53,155 bases of DNA from SIG603 sp964369225 (lineage in GTDB: Bacteria > Bacillota > Clostridia > Oscillospirales > Acutalibacteraceae), in the NCBI GenBank assembly GCA_964369225.1, contig CAYJER010000014.1, positions 1-53,155 of the forward strand, written 5' to 3'. Position 1 is the stretch's first letter; every line of letters starts with the position of its first letter. Below the pieces are notes generated by a model. The model was not told the DNA's origin. It saw nothing but the letters and a program-made list of their open reading frames with translations, and ran no database searches. The position numbers and the translations under genes were made by a program. This document shows, piece by piece, positions 42,755 through 51,683 of this stretch.

Positions 42755-43804
42755 TTGGAAGCGGTATTATTAATAATTATAGCATTATTTCTATTTAACT
42801 TAATCATATTTGTCCATGAAATGGGGCATATGATAACAGCGAAATTATCAGGAGTTTGGGTAAAAGAATTTGCCCTAGGAATGGGTCCTAAACTTTTTGG
42901 ATTTCAAATAAAAGACACAAAATATACTTTAAGACTTTTGCCTATAGGTGGCTTTTGCGACATGGAGGGCGAAACTGACGGAAGTGAAAGCGATACTTCG
43001 TTTACAAGCAAGCCAGTTTGGAAAAGAATGATAATAATTGTTACTGGTGCTATTCTTAACTTAATTTTAGGAATAGTTCTTATGTCTGTTGTTTTATTTC
43101 AAAATGACTTGTTGCCTACACTGCAAATTGCAAGTTTTACAGAAGACTCAATGATGCAAGAGGCTGGTGTAATGGAGAACGATATATTAGTTTCAATCGA
43201 TGACTATGCGCTTTATACAGAAAAAGATTTATCTTTTGCACTTGGAACTGCCGACCCAAACAGTGTTGACATTACAGTAAATCGTGCAGGCGAGATTATT
43301 TCTTTTGAAGATGTCAGGCTTAATAGCACCGAACAATCTGGCAGAACTTTTGTAGCTATGGATTTTTATATCTATGGTGTAGAGCCTAACATAGGCAATG
43401 TTATAGAAAAAACTTTTGCCGATTCTTATTCAATATTCAGGATGGTTCTAGGCACCTTAGGTGGACTTATTACAGGTGATGTTGGTGTAAATGAGGTTTC
43501 AGGTCCTGTTGGTCTTACGCAGGCTATAACGGATGCTGCAAGCCAAGGCTTAGAGAGCGGTTTTGGTGATGCTGTAATAAATATTGTGTTTATTATGTCA
43601 GTTATATCTATAAATTTAGGTGTATTTAACCTTCTTCCTTTCCCAGCTCTTGACGGAGGTAGATTTGTATTTTTAGTAATCGAAGCTATAAGAAGAAAGC
43701 CAGTTCCAGCTAAATACGAAAACTATGTAAACACAGCCGGGTTTATGATTTTAATTGGATTTATGATATTTATTACAATAAAAGATATTGGTATGTTATT
43801 TTAA
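42755..43804 (+). CDS. rseP: RIP metalloprotease RseP (site-2 protease)
   Basis: A membrane zinc protease that cleaves anti-sigma factors or other membrane proteins within the bilayer. The zinc site HEMGH lies in helix 1 (FVHEMGHMITAKLSGVW), a PDZ-like domain sits in the middle (AGVMENDILVSIDDYALY), and the third zinc ligand is in LLPFPALDGGRFVF. The 349-residue length is normal for clostridial RseP. It starts with TTG behind GGAGG. The conserved order dxr-rseP-ispG is kept, although a repeat element now separates it from each neighbour. Confidence 0.95.
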   Translation: MEAVLLIIIALFLFNLIIFVHEMGHMITAKLSGVWVKEFALGMGPKLFGFQIKDTKYTLRLLPIGGFCDMEGETDGSESDTSFTSKPVWKRMIIIVTGAILNLILGIVLMSVVLFQNDLLPTLQIASFTEDSMMQEAGVMENDILVSIDDYALYTEKDLSFALGTADPNSVDITVNRAGEIISFEDVRLNSTEQSGRTFVAMDFYIYGVEPNIGNVIEKTFADSYSIFRMVLGTLGGLITGDVGVNEVSGPVGLTQAITDAASQGLESGFGDAVINIVFIMSVISINLGVFNLLPFPALDGGRFVFLVIEAIRRKPVPAKYENYVNTAGFMILIGFMIFITIKDIGMLF

Positions 43805-44138
43805 TTCATAATTGGTAATTCATAATGGATAAAAATAATTTGTTAAAATATTGTAGGACACGGAGACCAGACGTGCCTCTTAGGATTTTGGATTTAAAAT
43901 AAATTCGTTAAAACGCACAAATTAATGTAGGGGACGGGTTTTCCGTCCCGTGGAAATTTAGCAATAACCGACAGTTTTCGGGACGGAAAACCCGTCCCCT
44001 ACATTGCTAAATTTCTCTAATCAACACGTCTGGATAATATCCGCCCCTACAATTAAACATTAAGATTGCATAAATCCCCAAGTATGAGACCTTCATATAC
44101 AACACAGCAAATTATATTAAAAGAAAGGAACTCTTAAT
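43805..44138. repeat. Repeat-filled gap, including second 137-bp palindromic element
   Basis: No gene is seen. Two near-repeats of AATTCATAAT stand just after rseP. An inverted copy of the aatcaacacgtctgg motif family (GGAGACCAGACGTG) follows at 43862-43875. Bases 43896-44032 match 2512-2648 with three differences; its inverted-repeat core is 43924-44005. The ispG ribosome binding site (GAAAGGA) ends the gap. Confidence 0.85.
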
Positions 44139-45179
44139 ATGGCAACAAGGAAAATTAAATTAGCTAACACGTTTATAGGCGGTGGAAGTGCCATCACAAT
44201 TCAGTCAATGCTTAACACTCCAGCGTCAAATATAAAGGCAAGTGTAGACCAAGCAGTAGCCTTAGAAAAGGCTGGTTGTGAAATTATTAGACTTGCAGTT
44301 CCTAACATGGAGGCAGTTAAACTAATTTCAGCAATAAAAGAAAAGGTGAGTGTTCCTTTAGTAGCAGACATTCATTTTGATTATAGATTGGCTATCGAGT
44401 CAGCTCACGCTGGCATAGATAAAATTAGAATTAACCCTGGCAACATCGGTTCAGAAGATAGGGTAAAGGCAGTTGCGGATATCTGCAAACTTAAGAATAT
44501 TCCTATTAGAATAGGTGTGAACTCAGGTTCTGTAGAAAAAGAAATACTTAAAAAATATAATTCGCCTGTTCCAGAGGCTTTATGTGAGAGTGCTTTTTAT
44601 CATGCTTCACTATTAGAGAAATTTGATTTTGAAGATATTGTTATCTCTATAAAATCTTCAAATGTTCAAACAATGATTAAAGCATATGAGATGATGAGCG
44701 AGAAGTCTAGCTATCCACTTCACCTAGGCGTTACAGAGGCAGGAACCGAGAGAATGGGTCTTATTAAGTCATCTATTGGAATTGGCTCTTTGCTTGCTAA
44801 AAATATTGGTGACACTATAAGAGTTTCGCTTACTGCTGACCCTTGCAAAGAGGTAGAGGCAGCTAGAGATATTTTAAAGGCTTTAGACCTTAGAAAAGGA
44901 ATTAAGTTTGTTTCTTGCCCAACTTGTGGCAGAACTGGAATTGATTTAATAGGTCTTGCGAATAAAGTTGAAAAGGCACTTGAAAATGTTGACAAGGACA
45001 TAACCGTTGCCGTAATGGGTTGTGAGGTAAACGGTCCTGGTGAAGCAAAAGAAGCCGATATTGGCGTTGCAGGCGGAAAAGGCATAGGTTTAATATTTAA
45101 AAAGGGTGAGATTATTAGAAAAGTTAAGGAAGAGAATTTACTTGACGAATTATTAAAAGAGATTGAGCAACTAGATTAA
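44139..45179 (+). CDS. ispG: 4-hydroxy-3-methylbut-2-enyl diphosphate synthase
   Basis: An iron-sulfur enzyme of the MEP pathway that converts cyclic MEcPP to HMBPP. The 346-residue protein has the TIM-barrel part (ITIQSMLNTPASN, VPLVADIHFDYRLAI, KIRINPGNIG) and the cluster-binding C-terminal part with SCPTCGR and MGCEVNGPGEAKEADIG. This is the short bacterial form. GAAAGGA precedes the ATG at 9-10 bases. With dxr and uppS it makes this stretch an isoprenoid carrier cluster. Confidence 0.96.
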   Translation: MATRKIKLANTFIGGGSAITIQSMLNTPASNIKASVDQAVALEKAGCEIIRLAVPNMEAVKLISAIKEKVSVPLVADIHFDYRLAIESAHAGIDKIRINPGNIGSEDRVKAVADICKLKNIPIRIGVNSGSVEKEILKKYNSPVPEALCESAFYHASLLEKFDFEDIVISIKSSNVQTMIKAYEMMSEKSSYPLHLGVTEAGTERMGLIKSSIGIGSLLAKNIGDTIRVSLTADPCKEVEAARDILKALDLRKGIKFVSCPTCGRTGIDLIGLANKVEKALENVDKDITVAVMGCEVNGPGEAKEADIGVAGGKGIGLIFKKGEIIRKVKEENLLDELLKEIEQLD

Positions 45180-45482
45180 TTTTTAAATGTAGTGGCGCCC
45201 CCGTACTTGGGAACTTAGTGAAGAGTGAAAAATGAATAGTGAAAAGTTCATGTGAAAATCCTTGCGGATTTTTTGATTAAAGGCTCTTTAAATAAAAATT
45301 TTGTATTGATAAAAATAAACTTGTTTATATATTGTAGGGGCGAACCTATGTGTTCGCCCGTGGGCTAGTTTTCGGGCGGTCACACAGGACCGCCCCTACA
45401 TTGGAAGTGCAAAATCAACACATCTGCACCCAGACCGTCCCCTACAATAATAAAATCCCAATCCAAAATGGTACAATAATAT
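45180..45482. repeat. Repeat-filled gap between ispG and polC
   Basis: No gene is seen. The terminator-bearing repeat (copy 2, 45216-45310, hairpin 45255-45274) is followed by an inverted-repeat element at 45331-45402 with arms ATTGTAGGGGCG and CGCCCCTACATT. Then come aatcaacacatctgcac and one more CCCCTAC fragment. A TACAAT at 45472-45477 lies so close to the polC ATG that any transcript from it would have almost no leader. Confidence 0.8.
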
Positions 45483-48400
45483 ATGAATAGAATAGCAAAT
45501 TTCTTTAAAAAAACTAAATGTTCCCATGATATAGGAAATGGACGAATAGCGACTTTGAAAATAGACAAAGCCGCTAATTCTGTTTGTCTAAAAGTAGTTT
45601 TTGATAAATTTTGTGAATATGCAGAGATTAAAAGGCTTGAAAAAAGTATAGCAGATACTCTTAAAATTTCTGATATTTACATAGAACCTAAGTTCCCTTA
45701 CTCTGAATTTAATGAGGCTGTGTTTAACTCGATTACCGAAAAAATTAAAGAGACAGATGCAAGCGTTAGCAGTATTTTTGGTAATTCTGAAATGTTAATT
45801 AAAGAAAGAAACCTAAATATCAATGTTAAACACGGTGGTTCAGATATTTTAAAATCACGAAATGCAGATAGAAAAATCTCAAAAATTATCAAAGACTGGT
45901 TTGATACCGACATTAATGTTGAGTTTACAGGTAAACTTTCAGTTGCAAGCGCCGAGGAATCTGTGATTGAAAGATTAAGACACGAGCAAGAAACTCAAAG
46001 GCGAGAAGAAATTAAAGAAGTTGTAGCCAAACAAGAGGCTATAATGAAAGAGCAGATTAAAAGTAAGGAGATTTCAAAAAGAACTAAAGAAAATCTTCTA
46101 CCGCAAATTATCCCAGAAAGCATAAAGACAGTCATGGGCAACTTAACAAAACAAGAGCTAAGACCAATTGCAGAGCTTAGCATGACAGACGGAACTGTAA
46201 ATGTTTGGGGTGATATCTTCGAGCTTGAAGTTAGAGAGACCCGTGATAAAAAAAGAAAGATTTTCAGCATAAATATCACAGATTATAGTTCTTCTATAAC
46301 AGTTAAATGTATAGAGCTTACAGAAAACTGCAAAGAGCTTGACAAACTTTCAAAAGGGCAAAGTATTGTAGTTCGTGGAGACATGAGTTATGATAAGTAC
46401 GACAGAGAAAATGTGCTTATGCTAAAAGCTTTGGGCAAGGTTGAGAAAGTGAAATTAACAGACAAGGCAAATGAGAAAAGGGTTGAACTTCATCTTCACA
46501 CAAACATGTCTTCTATGGATGGTCTTACATCGGTTTCAGATTTAATAAAGAGGGCAGACGAATGGGGACACACTGCAATTGCAGTTACAGACCACGGTGT
46601 AGCACAGGCTTTCCCAGATGCCATGAACACTGCATTAAAGCTTCAAAAGGCAGGCAGAGACATGAAAGTCATCTACGGAATAGAGGCATATTTTGTAAAT
46701 GATTTAGTTGAGGCGATTAAGGGTGATAGACATATCAGCTTTGATGAAGAGTTTGTCTGTTTCGACCTTGAGACTACAGGTCTTAGCCCAAATTCCGAGA
46801 GAATGACAGAGATTGGTGCGGTTAGAATTGTAAACGGTGAAGTGGTAGACAGATTTGCATGTTTTGTTAATCCTTTAAAGCCGATAAGTAGAAAAATTAC
46901 TGAACTAACAGGAATTACAGACGACATGGTGAAAGACGCTCCGTTAGAAGATGAAGCACTAAAAGCGTTTTTAAACTTCTGTGGTGATGCAGTGCTAGTG
47001 GCACATAACGCCGAATTTGACATGTCTTTTGTAAGACAGGCAGCAATTAGAAGCAATATAGAGGTGAATAACAGCTATATTGATACTGTCACTATTTGTA
47101 GGGCTATGCTTAAAGATATTAAGAATTGTAAGCTTAACACAGTGGCAAAATATTTGAAATTGCCCGATTTTAATCACCATAGGGCTGTTGATGATGCAAA
47201 CATTTTGGCAGAAATTTTAAAATGTTTGCTTATAAGATTTAAAGAGGATTTAAATTTAAAGTCTACTAGTGAAATTAACACAGCTTTAGCAGGTGGCGAC
47301 TACAAAAAATTGCCTAGCTACCACCAAATTATTCTTGTTAAAAATTTAGTAGGACTTAAAAATCTATATAAAATTATTTCAGCAGGACACCTAAACTATT
47401 TTTATAAACGTCCTAGAACCCTTAAAACTTTTTTAAATAAACACAGAGAGGGTTTAATTATTGGTTCAGCCTGTGAGGCTGGTGAGCTATTCAGGGCTAT
47501 GATGAACGGTGTTCAATTTAACAAACTTTGTGAGATTGCAAATTATTATGATTACCTTGAAATTCAACCTATAGACAACAACATGTTTATGGTTAGAAAA
47601 GGAACTTGTGACGAGGAAAAATTAAGAGAGTATAACCGAACAATTGTTAAAATCGGTGAAAAAATAGGTAAACCTGTTGTTGCTACTGGAGATGTGCATT
47701 TCCTTGACCCACAAGATGCCGAGTATAGAAAGGTGCTTATGACGGCTCAAGGATATTCAGATGCAGATGAGCAAGCGCCGTTATATCTTAAGACAACAGA
47801 TGAAATGTTGGACGAATTTGCATACCTAGGAAAAGAAAAAGCGTATGAGGTTGTAGTTAAAAATACAAACCTTATTGCAGATATGGTTGAGAAAATTAGA
47901 CCTATTCCAGAGGGTGTGTATCCGCCGTTTATCGATGGTGCTGAACAGCAGTTAAACGACATTACATGGGAGAGAACTAAGGAACGTTATGGCGATCCAC
48001 TTCCGCAAATTGTTATCGATAGACTTGAAAAAGAGTTACATTCTATAAACAAACACGGTTTCTCGGTTCTATATATGACCGCTCAAAAATTAGTTGCGAA
48101 CAGTGAAGAGAATGGGTATCTGGTTGGTTCTCGAGGTTCGGTAGGTTCATCGTTTGTTGCGAGTATGTCAGGTATTTCAGAGGTTAATCCGCTTGAGCCT
48201 CATTATATTTGCCCAAAATGTAAATACAGCGAATTTTTCACTAAGGGTGAATATGACTCTGGTTTTGATCTTCCTTATAAGGAGTGCCCTAATTGTTCTA
48301 CAGAGCTTGTAAGAGACGGACACACAATTCCGTTTGAGACTTTCTTAGGATTTGACGGCGATAAGACACCTGATATAGACCTTAACTTCTCGGGTGAGTA

Positions 48401-49808
48401 CCAAAGTGGCGCACATAGATACACAGAGACTTTGTTCGGCAGAGACAATGTTTTTAAGGCTGGAACTATAGCCACAGTTGCCGAAAAGACAGCCATGGGA
48501 TATGTTAAAAAGTTTGAAGAGATAAAAGGTAGAACTCTTCATAAGGCTGAACTTTTGAGATTGGCGAGTGGTTGCACAGGTATTAAAAGAACTACAGGAC
48601 AGCATCCAGGTGGAATGGTTGTTGTTCCTAAGGGAAATGAAATTTATGATTTCTGCCCTGTTCAACGCCCGGCAAACGACCAAAAGTCCGATAATATCAC
48701 AACTCATTTCGACTTCCATTCTATACATGACACTATTTGTAAGCTTGACGAACTCGGACACGACGTTCCAACAATTTATAGATATTTAGAGGACTACACA
48801 GGGATACCTGTTATGTCTGTATCTATGAGTGACCCCGATGTTATGTCTCTGTTTACATCCACAGAGGCTTTAGGAGTAACTCCTGAGGAGATTTTTTCTC
48901 AGACAGGAACTTTCTCTATGCCTGAGCTTGGAACTCCTTTTGTTCGTCAAATGCTTGTAGATGCACAGCCTACTACATTCTCTGACTTGTTGCAGATTTC
49001 AGGGTTATCACACGGAACCGATGTTTGGCTTGGCAACGCTCAAGACCTTATTAAGGATGGCACTTGCACAATTTCAGAGGTTATTGGTACTCGTGACAGC
49101 ATCATGACTTATTTAATGCTTAAGGGTCTAAACCCTAAAATGGCGTTTAAAATTATGGAAATTACTAGAAAAGGTGGAGCAAAGAAGTTCCTAACAGAAG
49201 AACATTTAACGGCAATGAGAGAGAATAATGTTCCTGAATGGTACATTCAATCTTGTTTTAAAATAAAGTATATGTTCCCTAAGGCTCACGCCGCCGCATA
49301 TATGATAGCAGCCTTAAGGCTTGGTTGGTACAAAGTTCACAAAGCTACAGAATTTTACGCCGCTTACTTCACTGTAAGAAGTTCTGACTTTGACGGAGCA
49401 ACCGCAATTAAGGGAAGAATTGCAGTTGTAAATAAGATGAAAGAAATAGAAATGAAAGTTAAAGACAAACTAGCTTCGGCTAAAGAGGAGGCTGAATACG
49501 CTACTTTGCAGATAATAAATGAAATGCTCGCAAGAAAAATTGAGTTGTTGCCTGTAGATTTATATAAGTCTCATGCGAACAGGTTTTTAGTTGAAGATGG
49601 AAAGGTGAGATTGCCGTTTTCATCGCTTGCAGGCGTTGGAGAAAATGCCGCTAAGAGCCTTATGGAGGCAAGAAAAACTACAAGTGAGTATATCTCGGTA
49701 GATGATTTACAGGCTAGGGCGAAAATATCTGGTGCGGTAGTTCAAACTCTAAAAGATGTTGGAACTTTAAATGGTATTCCAGACAGTAGCCAAATAAGTT
49801 TGTTTTAA
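45483..49808 (+). CDS. polC: DNA polymerase III, PolC type (Gram-positive replicative polymerase)
   Basis: The 1441-residue replicative polymerase of low-GC Gram-positives, with built-in proofreading. Order: N-terminal and OB-fold region (about 1-330), PHP domain part 1 (VELHLHTNMSSMDG, AVTDHG), inserted DEDDh exonuclease (about 415-585; CFDLETTGLSPNSERM, HRAVDDANI), PHP part 2, then the polymerase. The polymerase part has a zinc site (CPKCKYSEFF and CPNCSTEL), TPDIDLNFSGEYQ with catalytic aspartates, AGTIATVAEKTA and GQHPGGMVV. Length is standard. The ATG is the first start after an in-frame stop, and no ribosome binding site is visible, so initiation may be leaderless or at a later codon. 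Confidence 0.97.
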   Translation: MNRIANFFKKTKCSHDIGNGRIATLKIDKAANSVCLKVVFDKFCEYAEIKRLEKSIADTLKISDIYIEPKFPYSEFNEAVFNSITEKIKETDASVSSIFGNSEMLIKERNLNINVKHGGSDILKSRNADRKISKIIKDWFDTDINVEFTGKLSVASAEESVIERLRHEQETQRREEIKEVVAKQEAIMKEQIKSKEISKRTKENLLPQIIPESIKTVMGNLTKQELRPIAELSMTDGTVNVWGDIFELEVRETRDKKRKIFSINITDYSSSITVKCIELTENCKELDKLSKGQSIVVRGDMSYDKYDRENVLMLKALGKVEKVKLTDKANEKRVELHLHTNMSSMDGLTSVSDLIKRADEWGHTAIAVTDHGVAQAFPDAMNTALKLQKAGRDMKVIYGIEAYFVNDLVEAIKGDRHISFDEEFVCFDLETTGLSPNSERMTEIGAVRIVNGEVVDRFACFVNPLKPISRKITELTGITDDMVKDAPLEDEALKAFLNFCGDAVLVAHNAEFDMSFVRQAAIRSNIEVNNSYIDTVTICRAMLKDIKNCKLNTVAKYLKLPDFNHHRAVDDANILAEILKCLLIRFKEDLNLKSTSEINTALAGGDYKKLPSYHQIILVKNLVGLKNLYKIISAGHLNYFYKRPRTLKTFLNKHREGLIIGSACEAGELFRAMMNGVQFNKLCEIANYYDYLEIQPIDNNMFMVRKGTCDEEKLREYNRTIVKIGEKIGKPVVATGDVHFLDPQDAEYRKVLMTAQGYSDADEQAPLYLKTTDEMLDEFAYLGKEKAYEVVVKNTNLIADMVEKIRPIPEGVYPPFIDGAEQQLNDITWERTKERYGDPLPQIVIDRLEKELHSINKHGFSVLYMTAQKLVANSEENGYLVGSRGSVGSSFVASMSGISEVNPLEPHYICPKCKYSEFFTKGEYDSGFDLPYKECPNCSTELVRDGHTIPFETFLGFDGDKTPDIDLNFSGEYQSGAHRYTETLFGRDNVFKAGTIATVAEKTAMGYVKKFEEIKGRTLHKAELLRLASGCTGIKRTTGQHPGGMVVVPKGNEIYDFCPVQRPANDQKSDNITTHFDFHSIHDTICKLDELGHDVPTIYRYLEDYTGIPVMSVSMSDPDVMSLFTSTEALGVTPEEIFSQTGTFSMPELGTPFVRQMLVDAQPTTFSDLLQISGLSHGTDVWLGNAQDLIKDGTCTISEVIGTRDSIMTYLMLKGLNPKMAFKIMEITRKGGAKKFLTEEHLTAMRENNVPEWYIQSCFKIKYMFPKAHAAAYMIAALRLGWYKVHKATEFYAAYFTVRSSDFDGATAIKGRIAVVNKMKEIEMKVKDKLASAKEEAEYATLQIINEMLARKIELLPVDLYKSHANRFLVEDGKVRLPFSSLAGVGENAAKSLMEARKTTSEYISVDDLQARAKISGAVVQTLKDVGTLNGIPDSSQISLF

Positions 49809-49811
49809 GTA

Positions 49812-49853
49812 TTGACAATATTGTTTTTATATGGTAATATATTAGCATGCTAA
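49812..49853 (+). promoter_or_regulatory. his operon promoter with palindromic site
   Basis: -35 TTGACA (49812-49817), exact 17-bp spacer, -10 TAATAT (49835-49840) with an extended TGG. The perfect 12-bp palindrome TTAGCATGCTAA (49842-49853) covers the expected start of transcription and could be an operator. No T-box or leader peptide fits in the 25-nt leader. Confidence 0.78.
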
Positions 49854-49876
49854 AGTGAATTAGGAAAGGTATTATT

Positions 49877-51043
49877 ATGAAAAAATTTAATTTAATAACT
49901 CCAGAGGGTACAAAGGATATATTGTTTGAGCCTTGTATCGCAAGAAGAGAGCTTGAAAAAAAGGTGAAAGACATTTTTACCGCTAAGGCATATAACGAGG
50001 TTATCACTCCAGGAATAGAGTACTATGATGTATTTAACATGGGAGACATGAATATCTCTCAAACAGAAATGTATAAAACTACCGATAATAAGGGTAGAAT
50101 TGTTGTGTTTAGGGCAGACTCTACTTTACCAGTTGCTAGAATGGTGTCTACAAGACTTAAAGACCACAGCATGCCACTGCGTTTATATTACAATCAAAGT
50201 GTTTACAGAAACAGAGTAGGGCAAAACGGTGCAAGCCATGAGACAACTCAAGCAGGAATTGAGCTTTTAGGCGCTAGTGGATTAATGGCAGACTTAGAGG
50301 TTATCACTACTGCTGTAGACACACTAAAGGCAACAAAGTTAAACTTTAGAATTGAAATTGGCGATGCTAATATATTTAAGATATTAGTTGATAAACTATG
50401 TGTATCAGAAGATGTAAAAGAAGAGATTAGAAGCGTTATTGAGTCTAAAAACTATGCAGCTTTAAAGGATATCACTTCTCAAATTGAGCCTAGCATATAT
50501 ACTAAGGCTATAGAGCATCTTCCACGTTTATTCGGTGGTGAAGAAGTATTTGAAAAGGCAAAAGATTATTGTAGTGACGAGGAGTTTGCGACAACTCTTG
50601 ACTATTTACGCACTGTGTATAACTCTCTTTGTGAGTTAGGACTTTCTGATAATGTGATAGTAGATTTAGGCTTAGTTCAAAAAAACCATTATTACACAGG
50701 GATTGTATTTAGCGCCTATGTTGAAAACCATGGAATGGCAGTTATAAGCGGTGGTAGATACGATAATCTTCTCGAGAAATTCTCTAACCCAATAAAGGCA
50801 GTAGGTTTCGCATTAGAGATAGATGCAATAGCTAATATAATTGTAGAAGACAAAAGCGTAAAAGTGCCTGATGTATTGGTTTATTGTGAAAAAGGCTTAG
50901 AGGTAAAGGCTCAAATTAAAATTAAAGAGCTTATATCAAATGGAGTAATCTGTGAGACATCTTTCTTTGATACAATTGAAGAGACAAAGGCATATGCAGA
51001 TGAAAAAGGAATAAAAGAAATCATTGTTATCAAGGAGGCTTAA
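49877..51043 (+). CDS. hisZ: ATP phosphoribosyltransferase regulatory subunit HisZ
   Basis: A histidyl-tRNA-synthetase-like protein without synthetase activity that forms the active, feedback-inhibited complex with the short HisG. The 388-residue protein has class II motifs (TPEGTKDILFEP, VVFRADSTLPVARM, YYNQSVYRNR, QAGIELLGA) and VISGGRYDNLLEKF, but the C-terminal anticodon-binding region is reduced. The short hisG directly downstream settles the call over a true HisS. GAAAGGT precedes the ATG. Confidence 0.95.
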   Translation: MKKFNLITPEGTKDILFEPCIARRELEKKVKDIFTAKAYNEVITPGIEYYDVFNMGDMNISQTEMYKTTDNKGRIVVFRADSTLPVARMVSTRLKDHSMPLRLYYNQSVYRNRVGQNGASHETTQAGIELLGASGLMADLEVITTAVDTLKATKLNFRIEIGDANIFKILVDKLCVSEDVKEEIRSVIESKNYAALKDITSQIEPSIYTKAIEHLPRLFGGEEVFEKAKDYCSDEEFATTLDYLRTVYNSLCELGLSDNVIVDLGLVQKNHYYTGIVFSAYVENHGMAVISGGRYDNLLEKFSNPIKAVGFALEIDAIANIIVEDKSVKVPDVLVYCEKGLEVKAQIKIKELISNGVICETSFFDTIEETKAYADEKGIKEIIVIKEA

Positions 51044-51044
51044 G

Positions 51045-51683
51045 ATGAAAGCATTAAGAATAGCTCTTACTAAGGGCAGACTAGAAAAAGATACTGTGGC
51101 ACTTTTCGAGAAATGTGGAATAGAGTGTAGCTCAATTAAAGAAAAGGGCAGAAAATTAATCTTGCCAGTAAACGACGGAAAGATAGAATTAGTGCTTGCT
51201 AAGGCTCCTGATGTTATAACATATATAGAAAATGGCGCTTGCGACTTAGGCGTTGTTGGCAAAGACACAATAATGGAAAACGGAAGCAGATTTTTTGAGA
51301 TATTAGACCTAGGTTTTGGAAAATGCAAGTTTGCACTAGCAGGTAAAAAAGATGTTGACTTCTATGAAGGATTCAGAGACAAAACTCTAGCCAGTAAATA
51401 CCCTAACGTTACAAGACAGTTCTTTGAGAAAAAGGCTATGGACGTTAGAGTGATTAAGATAGAGGGTTCAGTTGAGTTAGCGCCTCTTCTAGGTTTAGCA
51501 GATGGAATTGTTGATATTGTTGAAACTGGAAGCACATTAAAAGAGAATGGTCTTGAGGTTAAAGAGGATATTGCTCCGATTTCTGCAAGACTTATAGCTA
51601 ATGAAGCAAGCCTAAAATTAAGAAAAAACGAGATAGAAGATTTAGTTAAACTTTTGATGAAGGAGGTTTATCCAAATGATTAA
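51045..51683 (+). CDS. hisG: ATP phosphoribosyltransferase, short form HisG
   Basis: First committed step of histidine synthesis, joining ATP and PRPP. At 212 residues it is the short form lacking the C-terminal regulatory domain, which is why HisZ is needed. Motifs: RIALTKGRLEKDT, CDLGVVGKDTI and the PRPP-binding stretch around GLADGIVDIVETGSTL. ATG at 51045 is chosen behind AAGGAGG; the longer TTG reading would start within hisZ. It lies one base after hisZ. Confidence 0.96.
   Translation: MKALRIALTKGRLEKDTVALFEKCGIECSSIKEKGRKLILPVNDGKIELVLAKAPDVITYIENGACDLGVVGKDTIMENGSRFFEILDLGFGKCKFALAGKKDVDFYEGFRDKTLASKYPNVTRQFFEKKAMDVRVIKIEGSVELAPLLGLADGIVDIVETGSTLKENGLEVKEDIAPISARLIANEASLKLRKNEIEDLVKLLMKEVYPND

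Noticed and set aside
48345..48761. Antisense ORF inside polC
   Set aside because: Several long minus-strand ORFs lie within polC and other long genes; none has a ribosome binding site or recognisable domain, and they mirror the codon bias of the true gene.
49877..51043. Histidyl-tRNA synthetase (hisS)
   Set aside because: The adjacent short HisG, the reduced C-terminal region and the his-operon position indicate HisZ.
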